A DNA stretch of 58,301 nt. Source: Bradyrhizobium archetypum. GTDB lineage: Bacteria > Pseudomonadota > Alphaproteobacteria > Rhizobiales > Xanthobacteraceae. Below are positions 39,057-50,212 of the stretch, in pieces. Location: positions 1-58,301 of the forward strand of contig NZ_JAAVLW010000015.1 in NCBI RefSeq assembly GCF_013114835.1, in the 5' to 3' direction. Below the pieces are notes generated by a model, which did not search any database, was not told where the DNA came from, and saw only the letters and a list, made by a program, of their open reading frames with translations. Numbering within the stretch: position 1 is the first letter of the stretch; every line of letters begins with the position of its first letter. Position numbers and translations under genes: made by a program.

Positions 39057-41093
39057 TCAAGCCGCCCGGATGTTCGCCATGAAGCGATCGAGCTCTTCGC
39101 GTAGGCGGGTGCTTTCGCTCGACAACGTGCGGGCCGAGTTCAACACTTCCTCGGAAGCCGAGCCGGTTTCGGTCGCGCCGCGGTTGACCTGCATGACGTT
39201 GGCAGCGGCCTCCTGCGTGCCCTGCGCGACGTTCTGGACGCTGCGCGCAATTTCCTGCGTCGCCAGGCTTTGCTGCTCGACGGCGCTCGCGATCGTCGCA
39301 GCGATATCGGAGATCTTGCCGATGGTGCCGCCGATCGCCTTGATCGCGGCGACCGATTCCTGCGTCGCACCCTGCATGCCCGCGATGTGATTGGAAATCT
39401 CGTCGGTGGCTTTGGCGGTCTGGCTGGCCAGCGACTTGACTTCGGACGCGACCACGGCAAAGCCACGGCCGGCATCGCCCGCGCGGGCGGCCTCGATGGT
39501 GGCGTTCAGCGCCAAAAGGTTGGTTTGCTCGGCGATCGCCGTGATCAGCTTGACCACATCGCCGATCTCCTGCGCGGCACGCGACAGCTTGCCGATCCGT
39601 CCATCGGTCTGTTCGGCCTGACGCACGGCTGCTTCCGCAATCTGGCTGGATTCCTTGACGCGCCGCCCGATCTCGTCAATGGAGGTCGACAATTCCTCGG
39701 TCGCCGACGCTACCGACTGCATGTTGCCGGAAGCGTCTTCCGAGGCGCCGGCGACTTGGCTCGAAAGGCTCTGGGTGGTTTCCGCGGTCCGCGTCAGCGT
39801 GTCCGCGGCAGCTTCGAGCTGCACGGCGGAAGATGAAACGTTGGCGACGATGGCGCCGACCGCCGTTTCGAATTCGTCCGCGAAACGAATGAGTTCGGCG
39901 CGCCGCGCCGCACTCGCCGCCTTGTTCTGCGCTTCCTGGGTGGCGGCGTCGCGCTCGGCGCGGGCGATGGCCTGCACCTTGAACTCCTCAACCGCGCTTG
40001 CCATCTCGCCGAGTTCGTCCTTGCGGCCGAGGCCGGGCAGCACGACTTCGAAATTGCCGGCGGCGAGCTTGCGCATCGCACTGCACATCGCAACCATCGG
40101 CCGGGAAATACCCGCACCCAGCAGGAACGCCCAGGCGCAGCCGAGCAGGAAGCCGCCGGCCGCAAGGATCAGGATCAACTGCTCGGTCTCGCCGATGGTC
40201 GCATCCGATTCGGCCTCGAGCCGCTTCTGGTCGGCCAGCAGGTCCGACTTCATCGCACCCGAGCCCTTGTTGATGGCGGCGGCCGAGTCAGCCATTTCCT
40301 GGGTCAGCTCATCGATCTCCTTGGAGTTGTCGACCAGCTTGGAAAGCGCCTGCCGGTACTCCTCCAGCATGCCGGAAATTTCCTTGATCCCCTCGCGGAT
40401 CTTTTCGTTGGTCGACGAAATGGCCTTCAGCGCATTCTCGACGAATTTCAGGCGCGCCAGCGCGCTTGTCGCGACCGTCTTGTCCGAATTGACCACGAAC
40501 GTATTGGCAAGCGCCGTGGCCGCCTGAAACTGCTCGGTCACCTTCTTTGCGCCGAGCGTGATGACAGGCATTTCGTCATCGTCGGCATTGCTCGGCAGGT
40601 CGTCGAGCTTGTAGCGCAGCGAGTTGCCGGTGCGGGCGAGCTGATTTTGCGCGACGCGCGCGCTCTCGTCCTTGACCTTGAGGATGTCGGCGAAAATCTT
40701 GGTGAAGGCACGGAATTCCCGTTCCAGTTTCGCGACCTGCTCGAGTCGCGTCGGGTTGGTGGTCCCCTTCATCGAGGCAATGATCGCGTCCTTCAGGCCG
40801 GCTTCGGCCGCCAGCGCCGCCTTGCCGTCCTCTTCCTTCCCGGTCGCCACGAAATAGCGGGCGAGCGAGCGATAGGAGATCAGTTCGCGATCGATGTCCC
40901 GCGACAGGTCCGCCTCCTGCACGCTGCGCCGATAGGAATCGACTCCGGCCGAAACGCGTTCGAATCCGAGATAGGCAAATCCCATGCTGGCGGCCGAAAT
41001 CGCCAGCACCACGGCAAAGCCGAGCATGATCTTGGCGCGGAACCGCAGGGTCGGGAGCCTGAAGAACGAGCCGCTACGTTTCGAAAATCGCAC
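39057..41093 (-). CDS. Methyl-accepting chemotaxis protein
   Basis: Transmembrane chemoreceptor of 678 residues (GTG 41093, preceded by GGGGGTGAC; the longer frame to 41207 adds an unlikely leader). Transmembrane helix 1 is at about residues 15-38; a four-helix-bundle type periplasmic sensor domain follows (about 40-290, with GKAALAAEAGLKDAI and the TRLEQVAKLEREF helix); helix 2 lies at about 300-325 (LILILAAGGFLLGCAW). Then a HAMP domain (ISRPMVAMCSAMRKLAAGNF) and the signalling coiled coil with its conserved tip NLLALNATIEAARAGDAGRG. No CheW/CheR genes are nearby. The ligand is unknown. Confidence 0.93.
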   Translation of the reverse strand: MRFSKRSGSFFRLPTLRFRAKIMLGFAVVLAISAASMGFAYLGFERVSAGVDSYRRSVQEADLSRDIDRELISYRSLARYFVATGKEEDGKAALAAEAGLKDAIIASMKGTTNPTRLEQVAKLEREFRAFTKIFADILKVKDESARVAQNQLARTGNSLRYKLDDLPSNADDDEMPVITLGAKKVTEQFQAATALANTFVVNSDKTVATSALARLKFVENALKAISSTNEKIREGIKEISGMLEEYRQALSKLVDNSKEIDELTQEMADSAAAINKGSGAMKSDLLADQKRLEAESDATIGETEQLILILAAGGFLLGCAWAFLLGAGISRPMVAMCSAMRKLAAGNFEVVLPGLGRKDELGEMASAVEEFKVQAIARAERDAATQEAQNKAASAARRAELIRFADEFETAVGAIVANVSSSAVQLEAAADTLTRTAETTQSLSSQVAGASEDASGNMQSVASATEELSTSIDEIGRRVKESSQIAEAAVRQAEQTDGRIGKLSRAAQEIGDVVKLITAIAEQTNLLALNATIEAARAGDAGRGFAVVASEVKSLASQTAKATDEISNHIAGMQGATQESVAAIKAIGGTIGKISDIAATIASAVEQQSLATQEIARSVQNVAQGTQEAAANVMQVNRGATETGSASEEVLNSARTLSSESTRLREELDRFMANIRAA

Positions 41094-41491
41094 GTCACCC
41101 CCCGTTTTCGTTCTGAAAAACAGGCATCGGAGGCCCCGGCCCCCAATCCGGTGCGCAAAGTTAAGGCAGAATGGATAAAGGTGCGTAAATCCGGGCAAAA
41201 GCTGCAAAGGGGTAGCTCTTAGACGCTCACATAGGGAGCGACGGGGTGGGGTAATCTCTCCAATCGGGCACTGTTGGATGTGGAGAGACCTTCAACTTAC
41301 CCCCTCACGCATCTTGCGATGCGCGACGGGTCCTCCCTCTCCAGGGAAGGGTAAGAAAGATTCGTGCCGAGACTTCCTACGCACTTCCCCGAATGTCGTC
41401 ACAATGACACGCGCCGCCAAAATCCTAGTTGCAAGTTCCTGCTCTGCTGTTTCTAATTGGAATAATTACAAAACATCGGGAGGAACCACGC
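41094..41491. other. Intergenic region between chemoreceptor and cox-like operon
   Basis: About 400 bp with no supported gene. It contains an inverted repeat TCTCTCCA (41255-41262) with TGGAGAGA (41281-41288), and a run of pyrimidine-rich short palindromes (CTCCCTCTCCAGGGAAGG near 41332-41350). The promoter of the cox-like operon should lie toward 41400-41470, where the sequence becomes AT-richer. Confidence 0.4.
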
Positions 41492-41977
<486 letters not shown>

Positions 41978-42060
41978 AGCCGCGGACGGCCAATTCAGAT
42001 TTCAAGACCGCGTTTCGAAAAGAAACTGCGGAAACAACAATTCCGGTTGGGAGGACAGAC

Positions 42061-44400
<2,340 letters not shown>

Positions 44401-44416
44401 CGAGGGAGGACACATT

Positions 44417-45217
44417 ATGTACCAGACGACCTACCACCGCCCCTCCTCGGTCGATGAAGCGGCAAGCCTATTCGCCAAGGGATCGGACGCGAAGTATCTG
44501 GCCGGCGGCCATACACTCATCCCTGTGATGAAGCAGCGGCTAGCCGCACCGTCCGACGTGATCGATCTTGGCAAGATCAAGGAATTGGTCGGCATAGAGG
44601 CGTCCGCCGACACGCTGACCATCAAGGCCGCGACGACCTACTACGACATCATGCAAAATGCCGATGTCAAAAAGTCAATTCCCGCGATCTCCTATCTCAC
44701 CTCGATGCTCGGCGACCCTGCGGTGCGTCACCGCGGCACGATCGGCGGCTCGATCGCTAACAACGATCCGGCGGCAGATTTTCCCGCAGCGCTGGTTTCG
44801 CTTGATGCGACGGTCAAGACCAACAAGCGCTCGATCGCGGCGGACGACTTCTTTAAAGGCCTATTCACGACGGCGCTCGAGGACGGTGAGATCATCACCG
44901 CGATCGCGTTTCCGATCCCCGCAAAGGCGGGCTACGCCAAGATGCGGCATCCGGCTTCGCGTTTCGCGCTGACTGGCGTGTTCGTCACTCAGACCAAGAC
45001 GGGTGACGTCCGCGTCGCGGCGACAGGCGCGTCGCAGGATGGCGTGATGCGGGTGCCGGCAATCGAGGCGGCGTTGAAAGCGAACTGGTCGGCGGGTGCG
45101 ATCGACGGCGTTACGATTTCCGCCGACGGCATGATCAGCGATATCCACGGCACCTCGGACTATCGCGCCAATCTCGTGAAGGTGATGGCGCAGCGCGCGG
45201 TGGACGCCGCGGGCTGA
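44417..45217 (+). CDS. FAD medium subunit, form-II CO-dehydrogenase-like
   Basis: FAD-binding subunit of 266 residues. FAD-contact motifs are AGGHTLIPVMK near residue 30 and TIGGSIANNDPAADFPAA near 113. The start ATG 44417 has GAGGGAGGA 6 bases upstream and lies 17 bp after the large-subunit stop. It completes the small-large-medium order. It passes electrons from the 2Fe-2S clusters to the final acceptor. A very strong hairpin follows 19 bp after its stop, so the operon ends here. Confidence 0.88.
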   Translation: MYQTTYHRPSSVDEAASLFAKGSDAKYLAGGHTLIPVMKQRLAAPSDVIDLGKIKELVGIEASADTLTIKAATTYYDIMQNADVKKSIPAISYLTSMLGDPAVRHRGTIGGSIANNDPAADFPAALVSLDATVKTNKRSIAADDFFKGLFTTALEDGEIITAIAFPIPAKAGYAKMRHPASRFALTGVFVTQTKTGDVRVAATGASQDGVMRVPAIEAALKANWSAGAIDGVTISADGMISDIHGTSDYRANLVKVMAQRAVDAAG

Positions 45218-45236
45218 CAGAACACAACTTTCATGC

Positions 45237-45271
45237 GAGCGGCGCGCAGTCATGCGCGCCGCTCTGCTTTT
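45237..45271 (+). terminator. Strong terminator after the cox-like operon
   Basis: Perfect 12-bp stem GAGCGGCGCGCA (45237-45248) and TGCGCGCCGCTC (45253-45264) with a 4-base GTCA loop, followed by TGCTTTT. It sits 19 bp after the FAD-subunit gene and separates it from the racemase-like gene. Confidence 0.85.
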
Positions 45272-45381
45272 GGCCAGATTCTCAGCAAAAGAAGCTTGCC
45301 ACGCTCTCGCTTCGGCAGGACAATTTAGCTAACCAACTAATTAAGACGCCCGGTCGGCATTTCCCTTGGGAGAGAAAACAA

Positions 45382-46488
45382 GTGCTCGATAAACCAGCCA
45401 CCCAATCCGCTATCAGCACCTCCGGCCCGCTCGCCGGTTTCCGCATCGTCGAATTCGCCGGCATCGGCCCGGGCCCGTTCGCCTGCATGATGCTGGCCGA
45501 CATGGGCGCGGAAGTCGTCACGCTTGATCGCATCGGCGCGAAGAAGAATTTGAAATCGGTGGCGGGACGCGGCCGGAAAGTCGTCGAGCTCGATCTGAAG
45601 GACAAGGCTGCCGTCGCGCAGGTGCTTGACCTGCTTGCCAACGCGGATGCGCTGATCGAAGGCTTTCGGCCCGGCGTGATGGAGCGGCTCGGCCTCGGAC
45701 CCGATGTGGTGCTGGCGCGCAACCCGCGCCTGGTGTTCGGCCGCATGACCGGCTGGGGCCAGGAAGGTCCGCTGGCGCATGCCGCCGGCCATGACATCAA
45801 CTACATCTCGGTCACCGGCGCGCTTGCCGCGATCGGCACGAAGGAGAAGCCGGTGCCGCCGCTCAACCTCGTCGGCGATTTCGGCGGCGGCGCGCTCTAT
45901 CTCGTGGTCGGCGTGCTCGCCGCGCTGCTAGAGGCATCGAAATCCGGCAAGGGCCAGGTGGTGGACGCTGCGATGTGCGACGGCGCGGCGTCGCTGATGT
46001 CGATGTTCTTCGACATGACCGCGATTGGCCGCTGGGTGGAAGGCCGCGAGCAGAATTTCCTCGACGGCGGCGCGCATTTCTACGGCATCTATGAATGCGC
46101 CTGCGGCAACTTCATTTCGATCGGCTCGATCGAACCGCAGTTCTACGCGCTCTTGCGCCAGCATGCCGGCCTGACCGATGCCGATTTCGACGCCCAAATG
46201 GACCGCAAGGCCTGGCCGGACTTGAGGGAAAAGCTGACGAAAGTATTCAAGAGCAAAACCCGCGAAGACTGGTGCAAGATCATGGAAGGCACCGACATCT
46301 GCTTCGCGCCGATCCTGACCATGGCGGAAGCGCCGAAGCACCCGCACATGGCCGCGCGAAAAGTATTCGTCGAGCGCCACGGCGTGACCCAGCCCGCGCC
46401 CGCGCCGCGGTTTTCGCGGACACCATCGGCGATCCGGGATGCGGAGAGGGCGGAGCTGGCTGCGCTGACGAGCGCTTGGAAGAGATAG
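45382..46488 (+). CDS. CaiB/BaiF family protein, alpha-methylacyl-CoA racemase-like
   Basis: Cytoplasmic family III CoA-transferase-fold protein of 368 residues. It fits the racemase branch better than the transferases: GRMTGWGQEGPLA is followed by AGHDINYIS with His137, then Asp166 in VGDFGGG and a Glu near 238 (GIYECACG), positions like the His-Asp-Glu set of mycobacterial alpha-methylacyl-CoA racemase. It should invert the alpha-methyl centre of branched acyl-CoAs before beta-oxidation. The start is GTG 45382 with GGGAG upstream. A terminator separates it from the cox-like operon, so it is probably expressed alone. Confidence 0.85.
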   Translation: MLDKPATQSAISTSGPLAGFRIVEFAGIGPGPFACMMLADMGAEVVTLDRIGAKKNLKSVAGRGRKVVELDLKDKAAVAQVLDLLANADALIEGFRPGVMERLGLGPDVVLARNPRLVFGRMTGWGQEGPLAHAAGHDINYISVTGALAAIGTKEKPVPPLNLVGDFGGGALYLVVGVLAALLEASKSGKGQVVDAAMCDGAASLMSMFFDMTAIGRWVEGREQNFLDGGAHFYGIYECACGNFISIGSIEPQFYALLRQHAGLTDADFDAQMDRKAWPDLREKLTKVFKSKTREDWCKIMEGTDICFAPILTMAEAPKHPHMAARKVFVERHGVTQPAPAPRFSRTPSAIRDAERAELAALTSAWKR

Positions 46489-46489
46489 C

Positions 46490-46585
46490 CGTCATTCCGG
46501 GCGCTCGTGAAACGAGCGAACCCGGAATCCAGAGGTTGCCTTGTCGAGATTCCGGGTTCGCCCTAACGCGCGCCCCGGAATGACA
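46490..46585. repeat. Dispersed palindromic repeat, family D copy 1
   Basis: About 96 bp bounded by CGTCATTCCGGG at the left and CCCCGGAATGACAG at the right, with an internal CGAACCCGGAATC / GATTCCGGGTTCG pair. It is located between two convergent genes. Copies with the same ends but different inner modules are at 50126-50203 and 55075-55197. Confidence 0.75.
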
Positions 46586-46587
46586 GG

Positions 46588-47706
46588 TCAGGCTGCATTC
46601 CCCACCTTCAACACACCCCGCCTGATCTGATCCTCCTCGATCGATTCGAACAGCGCCTTGAAATTGCCCTCGCCGAATCCATCGTCGCCCTTGCGCTGGA
46701 TGAACTCGAAGAAGATCGGCCCGATCGCGTTCGCCGAGAAAATCTGCAGCAGCACCTTGGTGTGGCCGCCATCGACCACGCCCTCTCCGTCAATGAGGAT
46801 GCCGTTCTTCTGCAGCCGCGCGACGTCCTCGCCATGTCCGGGCAGGCGCGTTCCGATCTTCTCGAAATACGTGTCCGGCGGTGACGGCATGAACGGCAGG
46901 CCGGACGCACGCAGCGTCTCGACGGTGCGGTAGATGTCGCGTGCGCCGCAGGCGATGTGCTGGATGCCCTCGCCGCGATAGATGTTGAGATACTCTTCGA
47001 TCTGGCCGGAATCGCCGGCGTCCTCGTTGATCGGAATCCGGATCTTGCCGTCCGGGCTGGTCAGCGCTCGTGAGAACAGGCCGGACGCGCGGCCTTCGAT
47101 GTCGAAGAAGCGGATCTGGCGGAAGTTGAACAGTCTCTCGTAGAAGCCGGTCCACACATCCATGCGGCCGCGATGGACGTTGTGGGTGAGGTGATCGATG
47201 TAGTAGAGCCCGGCGCCGGCAGGACGCGGATCGCGCGCGCCGAGCCATTCGAATTCGCTGTCATAGGCCGAGCCCTTGGCGCCGTAGCGATCGACGAAAT
47301 AGAGCAGGCTGCCGCCGATGCCCCTGATGGCGGGAACGTCGAGCGTCTTGTGCGCCGAAGGGATATCGGCAGCCTCCGCGCCGAGCGAGAGCGCCCGCTC
47401 ATACGCCTGTTTGGCATCGACCACGCGAAACGCCATCGACGGCGCGCAAGGTCCATGCGCGGCAACGAAGCCGTGGCCATGAGTACCGGGCTGCTCGTTG
47501 ACGAGATAGTTGATGTCTCCCTGGCGATAGACCGTGATCTTCTTGGTCTTGTGCCGGGCCACAGGGACGTAGCCCATCAGGCGGAACAGCGTGTGCAGTT
47601 CCTCCGGCCTTGGGTGCGCGTATTCGACGAACTCAAATCCGTCGGTGCCCATCGGATTGTCGGCGCTGATGGTGGCAGCCGGCGCGTCGTGCGGAAACGG
47701 ACCCAT
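46588..47706 (-). CDS. hpd: 4-Hydroxyphenylpyruvate dioxygenase
   Basis: Non-heme iron dioxygenase of 372 residues that turns 4-hydroxyphenylpyruvate into homogentisate, the entry to tyrosine and phenylalanine breakdown. Two vicinal-oxygen-chelate halves are present. The iron ligands are the His of YIDHLTHNV, the His of GIQHIACG, and the Glu of FFEFIQRKG. The start ATG 47706 has GGGAG 8 bases upstream; the longer frame to 47901 crosses the promoter. It is divergent from an Lrp-family gene, with a perfect 16-bp palindrome directly upstream of the ribosome-binding site. The other homogentisate genes lie 2-7 kb to the right. Confidence 0.95.
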   Translation of the reverse strand: MGPFPHDAPAATISADNPMGTDGFEFVEYAHPRPEELHTLFRLMGYVPVARHKTKKITVYRQGDINYLVNEQPGTHGHGFVAAHGPCAPSMAFRVVDAKQAYERALSLGAEAADIPSAHKTLDVPAIRGIGGSLLYFVDRYGAKGSAYDSEFEWLGARDPRPAGAGLYYIDHLTHNVHRGRMDVWTGFYERLFNFRQIRFFDIEGRASGLFSRALTSPDGKIRIPINEDAGDSGQIEEYLNIYRGEGIQHIACGARDIYRTVETLRASGLPFMPSPPDTYFEKIGTRLPGHGEDVARLQKNGILIDGEGVVDGGHTKVLLQIFSANAIGPIFFEFIQRKGDDGFGEGNFKALFESIEEDQIRRGVLKVGNAA

Positions 47707-47723
47707 GGCGAAATCTCCCGAAA

Positions 47724-47739
47724 ATTGATCCGGATCAAT
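47724..47739. promoter_or_regulatory. Perfect 16-bp palindrome upstream of hpd, candidate operator
   Basis: ATTGATCCGGATCAAT is a perfect palindrome at 47724-47739, ending 3 bp before the hpd ribosome-binding site and lying in the 123-bp gap to the divergent Lrp-family gene. The position fits repression of hpd by a dimeric regulator. Lrp-type proteins are the obvious candidate, but the tight symmetric core is also typical of other families. Confidence 0.55.
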
Positions 47740-47829
47740 CTCGGTCAAAACGGGCGCAAAGTGTATGCAAACGGGGTCGCTGTCGGCTATCATGCCGCAC
47801 AATTCGTGCATCAAGCTGGCAATTTGCGC

Positions 47830-48297
47830 ATGATCTCCGTAGACACCTTCGACCTCAAAATGCTCGCCGCGCTGCAGAACGATGGCCGGCTGACCAACCA
47901 AGAGCTCGCCGACCTCGTCGGGCTATCAGCTTCGCAATGCTCGCGGCGGCGGATGCGGCTGGAGGAAGAAAAGGTGATCGCCGGCTACCACGCCGACCTG
48001 GCCGGTGAGGCGCTCGGCTTCCATCTGATCGCCTTCGTCCACATCACGCTGGCGACGCACTCGCCCGACAATGCCAAGAAATTCCGCGCGCTGGTCAATC
48101 GAGTCGACGACATCCAGGAAGCCTATTCGCTCACCGGCGACGCCGATTATGTGCTGAAAGTGGTGTTGCGCGACCTGAAGGACCTCTCCGACCTTGTCAA
48201 CAATGTGCTGATGCCGCACCAGAGCGTCGCGCATGTCCGCTCCTCGATCGTGCTCGATCGGCTGAAGGAGAGCGCGAAGCTGCCGCTCAAGACCTAG
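47830..48297 (+). CDS. Lrp/AsnC-family regulator of hpd (inferred target)
   Basis: Regulator of 155 residues. The N-terminal winged helix-turn-helix is FDLKMLAALQNDGRL then NQELADLVGLSASQCSRRRM, and the RAM domain follows with GDADYVLKVVLRDL. ATG 47830 gives the family-typical N-terminus. It is divergent from hpd, so local control of tyrosine breakdown in response to an aromatic amino acid or keto acid is likely; this is by analogy with other divergent Lrp/catabolic pairs. The DUF1272 gene follows on the same strand. Confidence 0.85.
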   Translation: MISVDTFDLKMLAALQNDGRLTNQELADLVGLSASQCSRRRMRLEEEKVIAGYHADLAGEALGFHLIAFVHITLATHSPDNAKKFRALVNRVDDIQEAYSLTGDADYVLKVVLRDLKDLSDLVNNVLMPHQSVAHVRSSIVLDRLKESAKLPLKT

Positions 48298-48381
48298 ATG
48301 GCGCAATTCGAGGGAAATTCGCCATTCGACTTTTTCGGCCGATTTGCAATCATCCGCCCGGAATCATCTCACGAGAAAACC

Positions 48382-48693
48382 ATGGCGCTACAACTCCGGC
48401 CAAACTGCGAATATTGCGACAAGGACCTGCCGCCGAACGCAACCGATGCGCGGATCTGTTCCTACGAATGCACGTTCTGCGCCGATTGCGCCGAGAACAA
48501 GCTGCACAATGTCTGCCCGAACTGCGGCGGCGGATTTGAGCGGCGGCCGATCCGCCCCGCCACCGAGCGGCGGCCGGGCGTATGCGTGGCGAAGCAGTTG
48601 CCGTCGGACAAGCGGGTGCATTTGAAATATCCGCTGGAAGATATCGCCGCCCACTGCGCGCGACTGCGGGATATTCCGCCGCAGGAGCGGTGA
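48382..48693 (+). CDS. DUF1272 family zinc-ribbon-like protein
   Basis: Cytoplasmic protein of 103 residues. Eight cysteines appear in pairs within the first 45 residues: CEYC, CSYECTFCADC and CPNC, arranged like two zinc sites. This matches DUF1272, a small family of unknown function. The C-terminal half is basic and helical. ATG 48382 begins MALQLRPNCEYC; an earlier in-frame ATG 48298 directly abuts the Lrp stop codon and would add 28 non-conserved residues. It may share the Lrp transcript. The ribosome-binding site is weak. Confidence 0.75.
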   Translation: MALQLRPNCEYCDKDLPPNATDARICSYECTFCADCAENKLHNVCPNCGGGFERRPIRPATERRPGVCVAKQLPSDKRVHLKYPLEDIAAHCARLRDIPPQER

Positions 48694-48702
48694 ACTACCC
48701 CC

Positions 48703-48786
48703 GTCATTGCGAGGAGCGTTAGCGACGAAGCAATCCATGCTTCCGCTTGCGGCGCGATGGATTGCTTCGCTTCGCTCGCAATGATG
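48703..48786. repeat. Dispersed palindromic repeat, family A copy 2
   Basis: About 84 bp with left end GTCATTGCGAGGAGCG and AGCGACGAAGCAATCCATG, and right end CGATGGATTGCTTCGCTTCG then CTCGCAATGATGG. It is the same element as 6258-6343, with better preserved outer ends, and lies between convergent genes. Confidence 0.75.
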
Positions 48787-48817
48787 GGTAGAGGGCGTTG
48801 CCACGCGCCCCCAAAAA

Positions 48818-50089
48818 TCACCCCGCCGCCAGAATAGTCCCCTCGACCTCGCCGAAACCGACACGATAGCCGTCGCCCTGGCACCAGCCGCGCATCACCA
48901 GCGAATCGCCGTCTTCCAGGAACGAGCGCTTGACGCCCTCGGCGAGCTCGACCGGCTCGGTGCCGTTCCAGCTTATCTCGAGCAGGCTGCCGCGCTGGTC
49001 CTTTTCCGGGCCGGAGATGGTGCCGCTGCCCAGGAGGTCGCCGACATTCATCGCGCAGCCGCAGGCCGCATGGTGCACAAGCTGCTGCACCGATGACCAA
49101 TACATATACTTGAAATTGGTGCGGCTGATATTCTTCGGCGCGTTCATCGGCGCGGCGCGCAGGTCCACCTCCAGCGCCAGGTCGTAATTGTTCGGCTGCA
49201 CCTGCTGCAGATATGGCAGCGGCTTTGGGTCCTGGACGGGACCATGAAGGCGGAACGGCTCCAGCGCCTCGCGCGTCACCACCCAGGGGCTGATCGAGGT
49301 CGCGAACACCTTGGCCTGAAACGGCCCGAGCGGCACATATTCCCACTGCTGGATGTCGCGCGCGCTCCAGTCGTTCAGGATCACAAAGCCGAAGATCATC
49401 TCCTCGGCCTGCTTTTCGGTGAGCATTTCACCCATTGTTGATGGTTGGCCGACGACGACGCCCATCTCAAGTTCGAAATCGAGCCGCTTGCATGGCCCGA
49501 AGCTCGGCACCTCGGCCGTCGGCGGCTTCAACTGTCCGCGCGGGCGGCGCACCGGCGTGCCGCTCACGACGACGGTCGAGGCGCGGCCGTTATAGCCGAT
49601 CGGCATATGTAGCCAGTTCGGCTGCAGCGCATTGTCCTTGCCGCGGAACATCACGCCGACATTGGTGGCGTGCTCCTTGGATGAATAGAAATCGGTATAG
49701 CCGGAGACCGCGAACGGCATGTGCAGCTTCACGTCGGCCATCGGCACCAGCACCCGCTTGCGAAGTCTCTCATTGTCGCGCAGCTCAGGATGATCGTGCC
49801 GCAACAGCTCGCTGATCCGCGCCCGCGTACTCGACCAGGCCTTTGGTCCCAGTGCCATGAACGGATTGAGCTGCGAGGCAGCGAATACCGCGGGCTCGAC
49901 GACGTCGAACCGGCAATCCTGCGCGAGCTGCCAGAGATCGAGCACGTAATCGCCGACCGCGACCCCAATGCGCGGGGCGAGCCCGTCCTTGGCCGAGAAC
50001 ACGCCATAGGGGAGATTCTGGATCGGAAAATGAGAATCGGGCGCGACGTCGATGAAGGAGCGGAGTTTGGGATCGTTGGGATGGGGCAC
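48818..50089 (-). CDS. fahA: Fumarylacetoacetase
   Basis: Metal-dependent hydrolase of 423 residues that cleaves fumarylacetoacetate to fumarate and acetoacetate, the last step of tyrosine breakdown. Family motifs are SGYTDFYSSKEHATN (active-site His/Asp region), FELEMGVVVG with its Glu metal ligands, and NDWSARDIQQWEYVPLG. GTG 50089 is the start, with AGGAC 7 bases upstream. It is the last gene of a minus-strand operon after hmgA, with a family-D repeat in the 123-bp gap between them. Length is normal for the family. Confidence 0.95.
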   Translation of the reverse strand: MPHPNDPKLRSFIDVAPDSHFPIQNLPYGVFSAKDGLAPRIGVAVGDYVLDLWQLAQDCRFDVVEPAVFAASQLNPFMALGPKAWSSTRARISELLRHDHPELRDNERLRKRVLVPMADVKLHMPFAVSGYTDFYSSKEHATNVGVMFRGKDNALQPNWLHMPIGYNGRASTVVVSGTPVRRPRGQLKPPTAEVPSFGPCKRLDFELEMGVVVGQPSTMGEMLTEKQAEEMIFGFVILNDWSARDIQQWEYVPLGPFQAKVFATSISPWVVTREALEPFRLHGPVQDPKPLPYLQQVQPNNYDLALEVDLRAAPMNAPKNISRTNFKYMYWSSVQQLVHHAACGCAMNVGDLLGSGTISGPEKDQRGSLLEISWNGTEPVELAEGVKRSFLEDGDSLVMRGWCQGDGYRVGFGEVEGTILAAG

Positions 50090-50125
50090 AGTGTTGTCCT
50101 GCTGGTATCGCTACAACTCTACCTG

Positions 50126-50203
50126 CCGTCGGGATGGTCCGAAGGACCAGACCCGGAATCTCGAGATTCCGGGTTCATCGCTGCGCGATGCCCCGGAATG
50201 ACG
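50126..50203. repeat. Dispersed palindromic repeat, family D copy 2
   Basis: About 78 bp between hmgA and fahA. It contains the palindromic module TGGTCCGAAGGACCA, the palindromic module CCGGAATCTCGAGATTCCGG, and a right end GCCCCGGAATGACG. The same modules recur in the copy at 55075-55197 in a different order. It lies inside the operon, between co-directional genes. Confidence 0.75.
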
Positions 50204-50212
50204 CGCAGATCG

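Noticed and set aside
48298..48381. Longer start for the DUF1272 protein at ATG 48298
   Set aside because: The added 28 residues show no family resemblance and the site abuts the Lrp stop codon without a ribosome-binding site.
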